From NCBI RefSeq assembly GCF_000002875.2, contig NC_009412.2, forward strand, positions 695,001 through 759,000: a stretch of 64,000 bases of DNA, given 5' to 3'. The notes beneath the pieces were generated by a model that did not search any database, was not told where the DNA came from, and saw only the letters and a program-made list of their open reading frames with translations. Positions 11,101-21,527 of this stretch are shown here, piece by piece (the first letter of the stretch is position 1; each line of letters starts with the position of its first letter). The translations under genes were made by a program, and so were the position numbers. Source of the stretch: Leishmania infantum JPCM5 (lineage: Eukaryota; Euglenozoa; Kinetoplastea; Trypanosomatida; Trypanosomatidae).

Positions 11101-14100
11101 GATGACCCGCTATTTGCAGCCTTGCACGGCGGTGCGTTGGATGACAGACCTGGCGGCGGGGCGTCTGGTCCAGCTGAGACGGCCGCAGAGGACTCTCGAT
11201 GATCAAGGAGTTTCTGCAGCGTCGACAGGGGAAGCAGTCGAAGCCACGTCGCCTCCACCATCGTTGTCGCCGGCAACGCTCCGCTGTGTGCTGTCAAGCT
11301 GCTCAGCAGCGCCTCCTCAATGCGCTGAACCGCCATCTGGGCAGAGAGGGCAGCAGCATTGCCTCGATCGTGCGCTGTGGCCTCCTCCGCAACACCGACT
11401 CTGGTAGGGTTGCCGCTTTCATCGCCGTCGGTTGCCGTTGAGAGGCCGCGAGCGCCCGCGTCCTTTGACGCCGTCGAATCCGGCGTTGTGGTCGACGGTA
11501 CCTCTTTGTCCGCCACGGTGGCGTACACGGCGGCGCGGCGTAGCGAGTCGATGATGGAGTCAGCGTTGCCAGAGGTGGACTCTACGCCCACAGCGTTCTC
11601 TGCGGGGCCGGCAGAAGACGTCTTGCCGAGCACACCGCGCCCAGACGCGCGCTCCGTGAGGCGCCCCAAGGTCACCGTTGCGACGCCGCGTGCCGCAATG
11701 CTACTTAGCACCCTCAGAATGACGACCACCTCCGCTGCAGAGAAAATGGTCTTTTCCGCTGCGCCGCTGAGTGGTGTGTCGCCCCTCAAGGTCGACGTTG
11801 GCTCGTCGCCGCTGTCCACTGCGCCGGCGCGATTGCTTGCGCCCCCCAACACTGAATCTCGCTCAGAATCGAGCGGGTGCCCCACGTGTGCCCTTTCTGG
11901 TAGAGGGGTCGACGGTGCGAGAACAGCGCGAGCAGAAACAATCCGCAGAAGCTCAGTGTACACCTGCGCGAGGTAGACGCGCGCCGATGGTAGGCCGATG
12001 TCCTCCTCCGCCGTGGAGCGCCACCAGGCAAGCAGCGCCAAATCCACGTCGTGCGGCGCCGTCGGCACAGATGCACAGCTGCCGCCGTTGGTCACTGTCT
12101 CACCTGCGCGGGAACGATCATCTGCAGCGCGACCGGGCGCTGCTGCCGTCATCGCGGCTAGCGCAGAGGTAGATGCCTCCGCCGGTGGCATCAGCTGAAC
12201 TGTCTCCATGATTCCTCGCGACTGCGCTTGGATGTAGCGGGTCTTCTTGATCCACAACTCGACAGCGCCGTACAGCGCGCGGGTCCACACATGCGTCTGA
12301 GCCGCCGCTGCCAGCTCCGCGAGTAGTGTCACCGCCTCACCTGTTCCTGTCTCCTCCTGCGCCGACAGCGGCGCCTTTGCACCCTGCGCGGTGTCGTCGA
12401 CGGCACCGTTGTTGGCCGCCCTCACAGGGGTGAAGTCCACGGGCGTCGGCGTGGAACTGGGGTGCCTGGAAAACAAAGTCAGCAGCTGCTCCGCCGCATC
12501 AGCGCTCGCGCCTGTCTTCGTCCACACAGCGAGAAGGCCTTTGACACAGCGCTCAAACCCAGCCTTCACACGCTCGGTGTGCTCTCGTGCGGACGCCTGT
12601 GCAGGCTCTGACGTTGCAGCGCCAGCGACAGCGAGCCACTTGCCACAGACGGACGGCACCATGGCAACCAGCCACGCGCACATGGTCGCTAGCTCCTCCA
12701 GTTGCTTGTAGCACGCCTCCACCTCTTCATTCGACCAGCGCCGCTCTCCACGCGTCGCGACATCGCCGCCTTGCTCATCGCCTGCGCTTGCCTGTGCCGA
12801 CCTCATCATCTCCTCCACCTGCCGCAGCAGGGACTTCATTTGCGACGAGATGTAAGCCCACATCGTTCTCCACAAAGACGGGCACGCGCGCGTGGTGTAC
12901 AGGAACATCACTGGCGCCACCGCTCGCCACTCGGCACGGCGCGCAGCCAGCTGCACCGCATGTGGCGGTGTGGCAGAGGAGCGGGTACCGCTGAGCTCGC
13001 AGCCGGCGCGGGCGCTCGAATGTAGGTTGGGGAGCAGCGAGCGCAACGTCAGTGCAGCAGGAGCTGCCACAGCCCGCTGCAGGGCTACCATGAGGATCTG
13101 CGCGCGTTGGAGCGACAAGGTCGACCAGCTCTCCAGAAGGGAGTCGCTGAAAGTGCACAGCGCTACTCGAGAAAGGCCGTACGGGTGCGCCGTCTGCTCT
13201 GCGAGTAGCTCCGCAGGCGCAGGGCGCGAGCCGGGCGGTGCCACCGCCCTTCCAGCCGAGCAGGACGGCTGAGTGCGCAGCAGCGGCCACGCATCGCCTG
13301 CCGGCCACAAGTCACTCATACGCTCCGCAATGAAGCTGTCGACGTCAAGCGCGTAGATGCAGACAGTGTTGAGTCGGCGCCTATCAGAGGGCCGGTGGTG
13401 GGGCCAGGCAGGCTTTTCAACCGAAGCGTCCGCAGCCGCAGCAGCAGTTGCCTTGACGGGCGCTGGGAAGGCGTTCTCCTTCCCACATCGCAAAGCCCCC
13501 AAGAAGAGAAAGAGTAGCTCGTAGCCCAGTCGCTGTCGGCTCTCGCTGCCTCGCACGACCGCGACGACGTCGCTCCACGCAGGGGGACGAGGCTGCGTGG
13601 AGTGCGGCGGAGCTGCGGCGACTGTTGATGATGAGGCCGTGCCTCGTGCACTGCCAGCAGACAGAGCCTCGGTGGGAGGACGCCGCTGCTGCCGCCGCTG
13701 ATCGGACACCGATGCCGCCGCCGAAGAAGGTGACGTCGATGCTTCAGATGCCGCTGGCAGGAGGCAGAGGGCGTGCTGCACGATACTCGAGTGACGATCC
13801 AGCACCGTGGGCCAACACAAGGAGCGCAGCTGCTGTACCACACCTTGCAGTGTCGAAAGGGTGGAATGGTCAACGGTGAACGAAGCAGAGGAGGTCGAAC
13901 AGTCTCCGTTGCTGAGTCCCCCCATGGCGGATGGCAACGCACCGATACGCTCCCGTCGCTTTAGTGCACAGGCTTTGGAGAGAAAATCGGCAACACCGAA
14001 AAACGCTGACCAGCACGCGACTCGAGCGCTCTCCTCCGGTTCGAGCGTCAGCCAAGGGGCGCTGAGCTGCTGCAGCACATGGCCCCGGTCCTTTGCAGAG

Positions 14101-16850
14101 AGCGCTGGAAGGTAAAAGAGAAGGCAACGCAGCACAACACCGATACAGATGTCCAGCACGGCAACGCTGTAGGATGGCGCCGCACCCGCTCGCTCAGCCA
14201 ACGCCAACGACGACGATTGTGCTCCGGTAGTCTCGTGTGTGCCCGCGTCACCCGTCGAGCGCTCAATCTTTGACGACGACTGGGCGGAATGAGACGCCAC
14301 TTTGTCCACCTTCGAAATCGACCGAAGGTACTGCTGGGCCGCGGTGCGCAGCTCCGCATCCACACCGCCGTCGCCGCCAAGGGGCTTATCTGCGATATCA
14401 GACGCTGCGGGTGGCGGGTGCAGCTCCACCGGCAGCGACGCGCGAAAGCGGCGCGCAACAAGACACAGGTGCGTGTACGTGCCCTGAGCGGCGGCGTCGG
14501 CAGCTGCTTGAGCTGACCCTGACTGCACCGCCACCGCGTTTTCCAGTAGTGCATGGTACTCCGCGTGCATCTTCGCCTCCTCGCGTGCAGCCTTGAACGC
14601 GCTCAGCGTCTGAAGAAACTCGATAAGATAGGGTAGCAGCTCCCGCGTCGCCCCCTCAACGAATTGGTCTGGTCGCGCTGCAGCGTTCCCGTCAGGCTGA
14701 ACCGGTGCGCCGCTGGTGCTGGCAGCTGTCACAGGGCCACATTCGACGGGAGTTGTGTCGCGCGTGTCGGCACTGTCACAAGCGGCTGGGCAGACAGGCA
14801 GCGCATCGAGTACGGAAGGTCGACCTCCTTCGGTCAAGTGAGAGAGCAGCACATCTTGCACTGCACGCTGCCTACGGTGCCACAGCGCGATGGAGGCCTT
14901 CAAAGATGGCGCCGCCGGCTCAGTATTGCTGCTGGACAGGCCTTCCGCCGATTCGCGATAGTGCTGCTGGCGCCCCCACGCGTCGTACCACACCTCTACC
15001 GCCTCGAGACGCCCATACCGATACGGTGCAGCCGGCGAGTCGCCAGCGGACGCCGCAAATAACTCTCCAGCACCAGCGACATCACAGTCGTTGGCTGGCG
15101 CCTTGTCCCCGTGCGAAGGGGACAGCACCTTGTGCACAAATTCCATGAGTGTCCTCGCGCCCAGGTCCGGCATGACGATGGGCTCGTTGAGCCAACCCAC
15201 CACCGAAAGCGGCACCTCCAGCACTGCCAGCGTCTCTGCTGCCGACATGGTCGGGGAGGTGGCCGCTGCCGCCCCTGAGTCAGCAGCCGCGGCCTTGTTG
15301 GAGGCGCCTGTGAGGAGGAGGCGGACCGTTGTCACCGCTTGGCTATCGCCGCCCAACGCTGAGGCCAGATGTTCCACCAGACGGCTGTGTGCCACTGCCT
15401 CGGCGCACCAAAGCTCAAACGCGGCCGCGACCTTGTCGCTTTTCCGTAGCGCCTCGTAATTTTTTCTGAACGTGCGGTGCGACTTGACGAGGCGGCGCAG
15501 CGCAGCACAGCTCGGCGCGCCGGTGTTCGTGTAAGTAGTGGGGGGCGGTGGCGCTCGCTGCGGCGATGTGCCCGGGTGGCACGATGCAGGCCTGCTTGGC
15601 TGGCCTGTCGCGGATGTGTCGATTCCACTCCGGCGGCCCCGTTCACGGCGGTCGTCACCCCGACGCCCCGCCGACCCGCTCCAGGTCGTGCTCACCTCCT
15701 CTTTGGCAGTTCTTGCGTAGGTGGCCGAGGCACTCACCGCGCCACTTCGCCTCACGGGAGAAGAGCCTCGTCGACCGTGGGCAGAAGCACCACCGGCCGA
15801 GGACGGCGCCGCTGAAGAGGTGGTGCCCCCATGGTGACCAGACGAGTGCACGTGGCGCATCTGCTTGTGTGGTAAAGGGCCTGGCTGCTGCTGCGGTGGA
15901 AGCTCTCCGTGGCGCGACCTCCCTCTGAGGGTGGTCGCGCCGTGCTCGTTTTGGTGCAAAGAGCCCTGCGAGCCGCTTCGCCTTTCCTTGCGCTGCCTAT
16001 TCCTGCCCCGAGACGACTGTTCTTGCTGCGGATGTTGCTGGCGCCGCTGCTTGGCGGTAAATCGATGCGAACTTTCTCTCCGCGCTGGAGCGCTTGCGTC
16101 ACCACTGCTCACGGAGCTGCTGCTGCTGAGCACCGGATGCACAGGTGCCTCATTGAGGTCAAGGAACGACTCCGGGGAGGCCGGCGGCGCATCCGTGTCT
16201 GTGGAGGTGGACGGCGTCGTAGCTGTGGCAAGCGCACGTACAGCTACGCCGAGCCGTAGCCCCGGTGGCCTGCCTCCCCCGTCAACCGCGACGACAGCCT
16301 CAAGCAATCGTCGGACTTGCCTATTGTGGGAGTGGCGCAGCACCGTTACGCCTTGGACGGCGGCGTGCTGCTGCCTGCTCGCTGTGACCCGCACGGGATG
16401 CCGTCGTGCGCCTGTCGAGGCGAGCATCCGCGTAGCAGCAGCTGAAGACGTCAACAGCGAGCACAGCAGCGCTTTTGAAAGAGGAGTGCGCAGCGAGAAG
16501 GGTGGCGCAGCCGCCACACGTGGCGACAGGAATGACGGCAGTAGGTCGCTTTTCGGCAATGTGCGGGAATAACAAGAAAGCCTGATGGGCGCCATGCGAT
16601 GGGGCGCAGTGCGCTGTTCGGTAACGACCGCAACGGTCGTCCCAGGCGACTCCGTGCGAAACGCACGGAGCGGGTTGCCACCGCCGCGCCCTGGGAAAGA
16701 TGCGCACGGCCAGCAGGTCACGGTCAGCGGAGAGGCGGAAGCCGCTACGCCTGCCGGGCTTGGCAGCCGAGTCGAGCCATCTACCGCCTCCGCATGCGCC
16801 AGCCCATGTCCGGTGCCACTCGCAGCTGTGCACGTCGACGATGGCCGCAT
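8133..16850 (-). CDS. Giant conserved-looking protein of unknown function, possibly mitochondrial
   Basis: This is an uninterrupted frame of 2,905 codons from the ATG at 16850. I do not recognise a domain. The sequence alternates Ala/Ser/Thr/Gly-rich low-complexity stretches with segments that look folded and helical, for example residues around 2300-2350 and the last ~250 residues. The first ~400 residues are mostly Ser/Pro/Arg/Gly-rich. A pyrimidine tract ending in TTTAG at 16877 would make the ATG at 16850 the first in the mRNA. A later in-frame ATG at 16595 begins a segment rich in Arg, Ser and hydrophobic residues with almost no acidic residues, like a mitochondrial presequence, so a 2,820-residue product is a real alternative. 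The open frame continues upstream only to a TTG at 16970. Length and strand make it a gene; the function is open. Confidence 0.88.
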   Translation of the reverse strand: MRPSSTCTAASGTGHGLAHAEAVDGSTRLPSPAGVAASASPLTVTCWPCASFPGRGGGNPLRAFRTESPGTTVAVVTEQRTAPHRMAPIRLSCYSRTLPKSDLLPSFLSPRVAAAPPFSLRTPLSKALLCSLLTSSAAATRMLASTGARRHPVRVTASRQQHAAVQGVTVLRHSHNRQVRRLLEAVVAVDGGGRPPGLRLGVAVRALATATTPSTSTDTDAPPASPESFLDLNEAPVHPVLSSSSSVSSGDASAPARRESSHRFTAKQRRQQHPQQEQSSRGRNRQRKERRSGSQGSLHQNEHGATTLRGRSRHGELPPQQQPGPLPHKQMRHVHSSGHHGGTTSSAAPSSAGGASAHGRRGSSPVRRSGAVSASATYARTAKEEVSTTWSGSAGRRGDDRRERGRRSGIDTSATGQPSRPASCHPGTSPQRAPPPPTTYTNTGAPSCAALRRLVKSHRTFRKNYEALRKSDKVAAAFELWCAEAVAHSRLVEHLASALGGDSQAVTTVRLLLTGASNKAAAADSGAAAATSPTMSAAETLAVLEVPLSVVGWLNEPIVMPDLGARTLMEFVHKVLSPSHGDKAPANDCDVAGAGELFAASAGDSPAAPYRYGRLEAVEVWYDAWGRQQHYRESAEGLSSSNTEPAAPSLKASIALWHRRQRAVQDVLLSHLTEGGRPSVLDALPVCPAACDSADTRDTTPVECGPVTAASTSGAPVQPDGNAAARPDQFVEGATRELLPYLIEFLQTLSAFKAAREEAKMHAEYHALLENAVAVQSGSAQAAADAAAQGTYTHLCLVARRFRASLPVELHPPPAASDIADKPLGGDGGVDAELRTAAQQYLRSISKVDKVASHSAQSSSKIERSTGDAGTHETTGAQSSSLALAERAGAAPSYSVAVLDICIGVVLRCLLFYLPALSAKDRGHVLQQLSAPWLTLEPEESARVACWSAFFGVADFLSKACALKRRERIGALPSAMGGLSNGDCSTSSASFTVDHSTLSTLQGVVQQLRSLCWPTVLDRHSSIVQHALCLLPAASEASTSPSSAAASVSDQRRQQRRPPTEALSAGSARGTASSSTVAAAPPHSTQPRPPAWSDVVAVVRGSESRQRLGYELLFLFLGALRCGKENAFPAPVKATAAAAADASVEKPAWPHHRPSDRRRLNTVCIYALDVDSFIAERMSDLWPAGDAWPLLRTQPSCSAGRAVAPPGSRPAPAELLAEQTAHPYGLSRVALCTFSDSLLESWSTLSLQRAQILMVALQRAVAAPAALTLRSLLPNLHSSARAGCELSGTRSSATPPHAVQLAARRAEWRAVAPVMFLYTTRACPSLWRTMWAYISSQMKSLLRQVEEMMRSAQASAGDEQGGDVATRGERRWSNEEVEACYKQLEELATMCAWLVAMVPSVCGKWLAVAGAATSEPAQASAREHTERVKAGFERCVKGLLAVWTKTGASADAAEQLLTLFSRHPSSTPTPVDFTPVRAANNGAVDDTAQGAKAPLSAQEETGTGEAVTLLAELAAAAQTHVWTRALYGAVELWIKKTRYIQAQSRGIMETVQLMPPAEASTSALAAMTAAAPGRAADDRSRAGETVTNGGSCASVPTAPHDVDLALLAWWRSTAEEDIGLPSARVYLAQVYTELLRIVSARAVLAPSTPLPERAHVGHPLDSERDSVLGGASNRAGAVDSGDEPTSTLRGDTPLSGAAEKTIFSAAEVVVILRVLSSIAARGVATVTLGRLTERASGRGVLGKTSSAGPAENAVGVESTSGNADSIIDSLRRAAVYATVADKEVPSTTTPDSTASKDAGARGLSTATDGDESGNPTRVGVAEEATAHDRGNAAALSAQMAVQRIEEALLSSLTAHSGALPATTMVEATWLRLLPLSTLQKLLDHRESSAAVSAGPDAPPPGLSSNAPPCKAANSGSSNAQPTACADLATTAATPSPPRFAPAAVVASGSAPQLDGSLRESPSPWVRKLHDAVLTSCHSRHIGICLVSSLYSVLAASQKRDDSTQPLSASTSCDGSRGAVSAATVSCGGTSETASSCAEDCDVARDGPSLATSRLRCFLARLRTSCAEAVVLFHRARRQHADLTAASGEGDASSSGGADADDANASRVGLKASAWAAAAEVDGDSKGEAEAGTLHAATPHQQHGQRFCNVLVVTSELHERLTAYAETLACAAARCSGAEQGADQDTLRTSRNGKPERMRHLLRLLYASLLDAVADFVPYAEHGNAVEVMQMLGVITRRMPWQQCAQASLAQALPLEKDGQFGDHTSDETSCEAVPLAKRGGGVAEAGAAARPSAPRDGDEGVSIDPLLVCFREQVTRLMPYVDAEVLRCTKARLPQLLNLALIGSAKSSVEYVLRSVPVSTRGSLQRREGPCAAAAEATRSRSTLALSPVSRSAAKVSASESASHGATTEAEPGRLGLSTLPLWSQAPLESLLHRIAMDRLMASRHALYLCTLTVNAPEFSAVLLPLTQYLRDARARISWAMLEVVFKAVAVSAVNFQRHHQAEMLLRSDLLPLSPSLSPGSDQTPGSAAHSPADRASAASAAERPRRGGGGGDASQRGGIALPRSSTDCAALRVGEMRYPHRNGSGASAPLFRTAAVPSAVCNAPSQLRHAWGDLARRLLHEEDDVAVSDVSLWVSALYCGAMVNCAGTQLFEQLLACLVFGTTTPAASAATTTTRIATLDVVGWTLVLEACGTASDHHYRQAYQSLLRDEFVPFLERAAASADSDEGGVSASSASSASYPTWPPTAAVASGRAVLDDALPLAGAWRCGLLEAIPQLFVEDAAFWRRVKNCVETWCAAIARDPAEVASESPSAPRTSTSAARRSWVTQLQQSFNWAAQCAGHSSLVFSDNTWTTETANADAHAVAEWMRIQLEALGASAASVTTTPEAPPNVSPPRGGQTASLRG

Positions 16851-18967
16851 GTGGCACACGGGGGAGGCGAGGGGGACTAAAGGGGGCACGGATCGAAAAG
16901 GAAAGAGACGAAGGTGCGCTGTGTCTCTCTGCGTACGTGCGACACTCAGCAGCGGCAAGCACGCGGCCAAGCGGTGCTGTCGCGCACACGGGACGACAGA
17001 TAAGCTTGAGCGGCCAGGGAAAGTGTCCAGCCGCTGTGGCTATAGGAGTCTTCTTCTGGGAGAAAGGTGGCGCAGAGAAGACAGAGTACACGAATCGACG
17101 GTGAAAGCAAGGCAGCGACTGCACTCTGCTCCGTCCTGGAGCACAGCCAGCGCTTCTTCCGTCCGTGTCGGTGTATGCAAGTGGCAGCTATTACGCGAGG
17201 TACGTCCGTGTCGACGTCCTACTTTTTACTTGTTTTCTTAAGCTTATCAGAGAGAGGGAGAGAGGCGGGTGGCGTGGAGCGAACGGAAAGGACCAGGTCT
17301 CAGCGACCAGAGAAACAAAGGGGGCAGCAGCCACCGGGGCTGCCCGAAAACGCAGCGCCTCCTCCTGGTGATGCTGTCTCGCCTTGTCGCTGTGTAAGGG
17401 TGGCTGGTAATGTGGTGCGCTGCGCAACACCACTTACCTCTATAGGATGGACAGCGATGCCTGTCCGTCTCTGTGTGCGCGAGTGTCTGTGAATCTGCGC
17501 GTGCGCGTGTTGTGGATGCTGTTGCTGGCGCCCGCCCTCCTTCACTTCCCCGGCCCTCCTCCTCCAAGAAGAGCGAAAGGCGCAAAGAAACAGAGAGGAG
17601 AGTCGCTCCGAAACGGGCAGAAAGGGCAGGAGGCAAACAAGCGTACCGACCCTGATGACGTCCGTGCCACGTGTCACGTGCTGCTGTCGTTGATGGGGTG
17701 CTGTTCCTGCTTCGGCCATTCACAAGGATATAAAAGGCCGAGAAAGAAAAAGCGCGTTGAGAGTGAGTCGAGAGAAGGAAGCGGGCAGAGGAGTTGTCGA
17801 GGCGGAGAACGCGTACGTTGCTTATGTGTCCCTGTGGGCGCGCGAAGAGCAGAGCATGCGTGCCCCGAGCACGGGGTGCAGAAGAGTGCTGGCAAATTAA
17901 AAGGAGATGGCCATGCACACTTCGTAGCGCACACGCAGGCATCCGCGAAGGCTCTGCTGCGTGCAACGAGGGAAGTGAGAGAAGTCAAAAAAAAAGCAGC
18001 GAGGTGGCTGGTGCACGATGGGGGGCAGAAAGAAGCACGAAAGAAGACAAGCGGCTGCACTCCCGATCCGTGCCTTCCCTTTCGCCTCCACGCGCCCCCC
18101 TCTTTCGAAGTTTTGGAATGTTGTGGCGGTGTTGCAGTCGCAGCCGAGCACAGATGCGCACGCATTAGACAGCGCATCGGTTGGTTGGTTTGATTTTTTT
18201 TTTCGTTTCGCTGTGTGCGCATCTCTGTGTGCGCGCCTCGCATGATCCTCTAATCCAGCCAGCCGCCTTAGAGCCCCTTCTCAGCGTTAAGCATCAATAC
18301 AACGCCAGCGAAAAAAAAAACGACAGCACGCAGAGACGATAAGGGAAGAAGCAGTCGCATTCGACGACGAAGAGGAAATGGTGGGCAGCACCACTACCAC
18401 CGCCGCCACCACGACCACGAGACACGCACATCACAGACAAGCATTGAATGGAGGGTGCGGAGCGTGGAAGAGGAAGTAGGCAGAAAGGGTGGAAGGGGCA
18501 GCAAAATACCGCCCAGCTACTGTGTACGTGCACCCGTGTGCCACCCGCTCCTTACCCGCCTTACGCCCCTCGTTCTGCCTCTTATGAAGAAAAGTGCCGA
18601 ACGTAGCACCAAAAGGAAAAAATGAAGGTACCGCGCAACGCGGTGGTTGGAAGGGGTGCGGCCAGTCAAGGCGAAGGGCGCGGGGGCGGTCACGGCGCTG
18701 TGCATCCGTAACCTTGTCTCTCCCCCTTTGTTGGAGTGCTTAGTGGACGTGCATGCGTCAGGGGAGGGAGGGAGGGCAGACCCTCTCTCTTGCTCCTCCC
18801 TGCCTCCCTCTTCCCCCTTCACAGACACACGCTCGGCTCGCACGCCTTAATCTGGGACTGCGCCCACCGCCGCCTCTGCGATCTCTGTTTCTTCTTGTTT
18901 TTCCTTACCTTGCACCGCGTCTGCGCCCGCACCCCCCCACACACACACACACGCGCGCTCAAATCCC
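16851..18967 (-). other. Intergenic spacer upstream of the giant orphan gene
   Basis: About 2.1 kb with no gene I can support. Open frames here have the Arg/Cys/Ser-rich composition of translated UTR. A pyrimidine tract on the minus strand around 17245-17300 could be an alternative acceptor. CA-rich and A-rich patches occur near 18310-18320 and 18930-18955. Confidence 0.55.
16877..16915 (-). promoter_or_regulatory. Candidate spliced-leader acceptor for the giant orphan gene
   Basis: On the minus strand a T/C-rich run broken by a few purines ends in CCCCCTTTAG, with AG at 16878-16877. It leaves a leader of 26 bases to the ATG at 16850. Confidence 0.5.
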
Positions 18968-19498
18968 TCACAACGGGCCATCCTTGCCTTTGGCCCAGAA
19001 CTTGGCAAAGTACGCCCATGCGTTCAGGAGTAGCGAGACTGCCTTCCCTTCGGCGTTGTTGATTTGGTCTTCGGTCAGAGAATTCAGTGCATGCCACGCC
19101 TCCTGCTCCACCTCCTTCTTGTTGGCGCCGCCGCTCTGGTGCGCCTTTTTCATCTTGTTGACGCGCATGGCAACGTCCAGAGCGCTCTCGCTGCCGTTGG
19201 CAGAGGCGGAGGAGGCGCCCGCAGGTCCACCGGCAGTCGATGTCTGCTGTTGCTGCTGCCCTGCAGTACTCGAGGCTTCATCCATGCAGATGCGCGAGGG
19301 GGCGAGGTAGAAGCGGCGCGCGTTGCCCAGGGAACAGGAGGCGGCAGCCCTCTCCGCAGAGGCACCCGCGACTGCCGTCACTTTCACTGGCACATGCATC
19401 AGCAAACCGCACCCAACGCCCCACGAGTGCGCGAGAAAGCCTCTCGGGCGGCCCACCGCGCCGCCAGCGGCGACGGAAGCGAGCAGCTTACGGATCAT
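18968..19498 (-). CDS. Small probable mitochondrial protein, function unknown
   Basis: A 176-residue protein is read from the ATG at 19498. The frame is open further upstream, but a strong acceptor (a pyrimidine tract ending in CCCCTCAG at 19643) makes 19498 the first usable ATG with a 144-base leader. The N-terminus (MIRKLLASVAAGG) is basic, hydrophobic and free of acidic residues, as in mitochondrial presequences. A middle region rich in Gln, Ala, Ser and Gly (about 85-115) is probably disordered. The C-terminal ~60 residues look folded: a charged helix with KKEVEQEAWHALNSLTEDQI, then an aromatic helix ending LLNAWAYFAKFWAKGKD. I do not recognise the family; a small subunit of a mitochondrial complex is a guess from this shape. 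Confidence 0.75.
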   Translation of the reverse strand: MIRKLLASVAAGGAVGRPRGFLAHSWGVGCGLLMHVPVKVTAVAGASAERAAASCSLGNARRFYLAPSRICMDEASSTAGQQQQQTSTAGGPAGASSASANGSESALDVAMRVNKMKKAHQSGGANKKEVEQEAWHALNSLTEDQINNAEGKAVSLLLNAWAYFAKFWAKGKDGPL

Positions 19499-21527
19499 CA
19501 CCCCGAGCACACAAGTGATGCCGAGTTCAACACGTTTGGAAAGAAACAGTGCAGGCGGTCTGAATCTCTTCCTCCTCCTGAAAAGGATGCCGGGATGAAG
19601 AGGTCTGTCTTTTGGTATCCACGCGCGTAGCTGCCACTCGTTCTGAGGGGAAGGAGGAGGAGGCCGTCGAACTCGCTCGTCCCTATCTTCAGGTCCTACT
19701 AACGCTAGCAAGGACACACTCGCTCACCCACGTGACGCTCACGCACACAGACCCGAAGCAAGGGGGCGGAACTAGTGGCGCCCCTGTGCGATGTCGAGTG
19801 TCCCCGATTCGAGGTCTGAGAGGAGAAGGGGGATGAGGCCGATGTGTGCGGTCTGCGAAACAAACGGACAACCTGAAAGGAAGGCAACGTGACAATGGTT
19901 GCACTCCCTCTTCGTGTCCGTCTGTGAGTCCTATGCCGTATGGTCGGCGCTTCGTGTGTCTGTATCTGTGGGCGTGCGTTTTGATGGCTGCCGTGACAGC
20001 CACGCAGGTCTGACTAAAGTCTGTTGGCTGCCGCCTCTGTGCGGTTTCTCACACGGCGCGCTGTGCTCACGTTGCCGGTACCGCCTAGTGCGCTGCCGTC
20101 GTCGTCAACAGACTTCCTTTGGTACTTCCTCAAACGAAACAGGAGAAGACTGCATTTTGAGGGGGAGGGGGTGTCCATCCCGGTGGAGTCGCGCGCAGCG
20201 AACCGCCATAACACCGACGGCAGCACCGCGCACACAATGGTTGTTGTTCGTGTTGTGCGCAATGGGCAACACACAGAGAGAAAGCCGCCAGAAGCGGCAG
20301 AAAGAAGGAGAGAAATGAGCGCCGGCGAATTCAATGCACATGTGAAAGAAGTGTTGCCCGTCAACGCGCAACTCCGATACATGAGAACTGCGACTAAGCT
20401 ACCGTGGTCCGCCCTTCTACACACGCGCACGCGCCTACGGAGTCGGATGGGGTGCTGCACGCAGCGCGGTAGAGAGACAGCATCGCCTTCAAGCGACGCA
20501 CGCACACCACAGAGCGCTCCCTTCATCCCCCTCTGTGCGTGCGCGTGTGTGGGAGCCGAAGGAGCTCATCGCAGACATGTAGCCGGTGCACCACCACAAC
20601 GCACCACGGCTGCCATGCCACTTGAACGCAGCCTCCAACAGCAGCTTAAAGTTGCCGCCAGCGTGTGAAGCAGAACGAGGGGGCGGTGAGGGGGCAGAAA
20701 CCCATCACACCCCAGCCCGTCCTATCGTTCCCCCAACGCAGTGCACGGCCTTCTCAGCTCCAGTAAGCTTATGGCATGTGCATTCTTCTCTCAAAAGTGC
20801 GTATTGGCTCTGCACGCCCACACATGTTGCCGGATTCGCTTATCGTCTTCTTGCTTTGCTTTCCATCGAACCAGCATCATCACCACTCACCACCGCCCCA
20901 CTGAGCCAACATGGACAGCCGGCATCAACGGCGGAAGGCGCATGGGCGCCAGAAGTAAGCACACGGAATAAAGGCAAACAACTAAACGTTGCGTCTGTCC
21001 CTTTCACGCGCCGACCAAGGCTGCACGCGTGGGCACGCACACCCGCGCACGCACACAAAAAGTACGCTGGGAAGAGGGGAGAGAAAGGGAGAGGAGGGTC
21101 AACATGAGCCCCGTGCCGGTGTTCGCATGGGTGTGCGCGTGCGTGCTTACGCCCATCAGCACGACAGCACAACAACCACAACGAAAGGAGAGAGGCATCG
21201 CACATCAGCTCCCGTGCCAAGCGAGGGAGCAACAACGGCGTCCCAGCAAAGCTGCAGATGGAGACCACACCATTCCGGGAGTGGCTTTCTGTCGGCGTGT
21301 CTGTGTGTTGCGCGTCGTGCGTGGGTGTGGGTGCGCGCATGTACACACACACGCACACACGATGACGCGCACGGGCCGACACGACCAGAGGCATTCTCGT
21401 TCTATGAGGTGGCCGTCTCTGCGAGTAGTGCATGTCAGCACTCGATGCAAGTGCAGCGCATAGGCGCATGTAGTTCTGTATGCATTTTGTGCGTGCGTGC
21501 GAGACCTGCTTAGTCTCTTGGCAGTGC
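19499..21527 (-). other. Intergenic spacer between RPA1 and the small mitochondrial gene
   Basis: About 2.0 kb with no supported gene. It holds the acceptor at 19643-19668 and presumably the RPA1 3' UTR, with CA-repeat-like patches near 21340-21360. Short open frames on both strands have UTR-like composition. Confidence 0.55.
19643..19668 (-). promoter_or_regulatory. Strong spliced-leader acceptor
   Basis: On the minus strand GGCCTCCTCCTCCTTCCCC runs directly into TCAG (AG at 19644-19643). It lies inside the longer open frame of the downstream gene and so decides the start at 19498. Confidence 0.65.
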
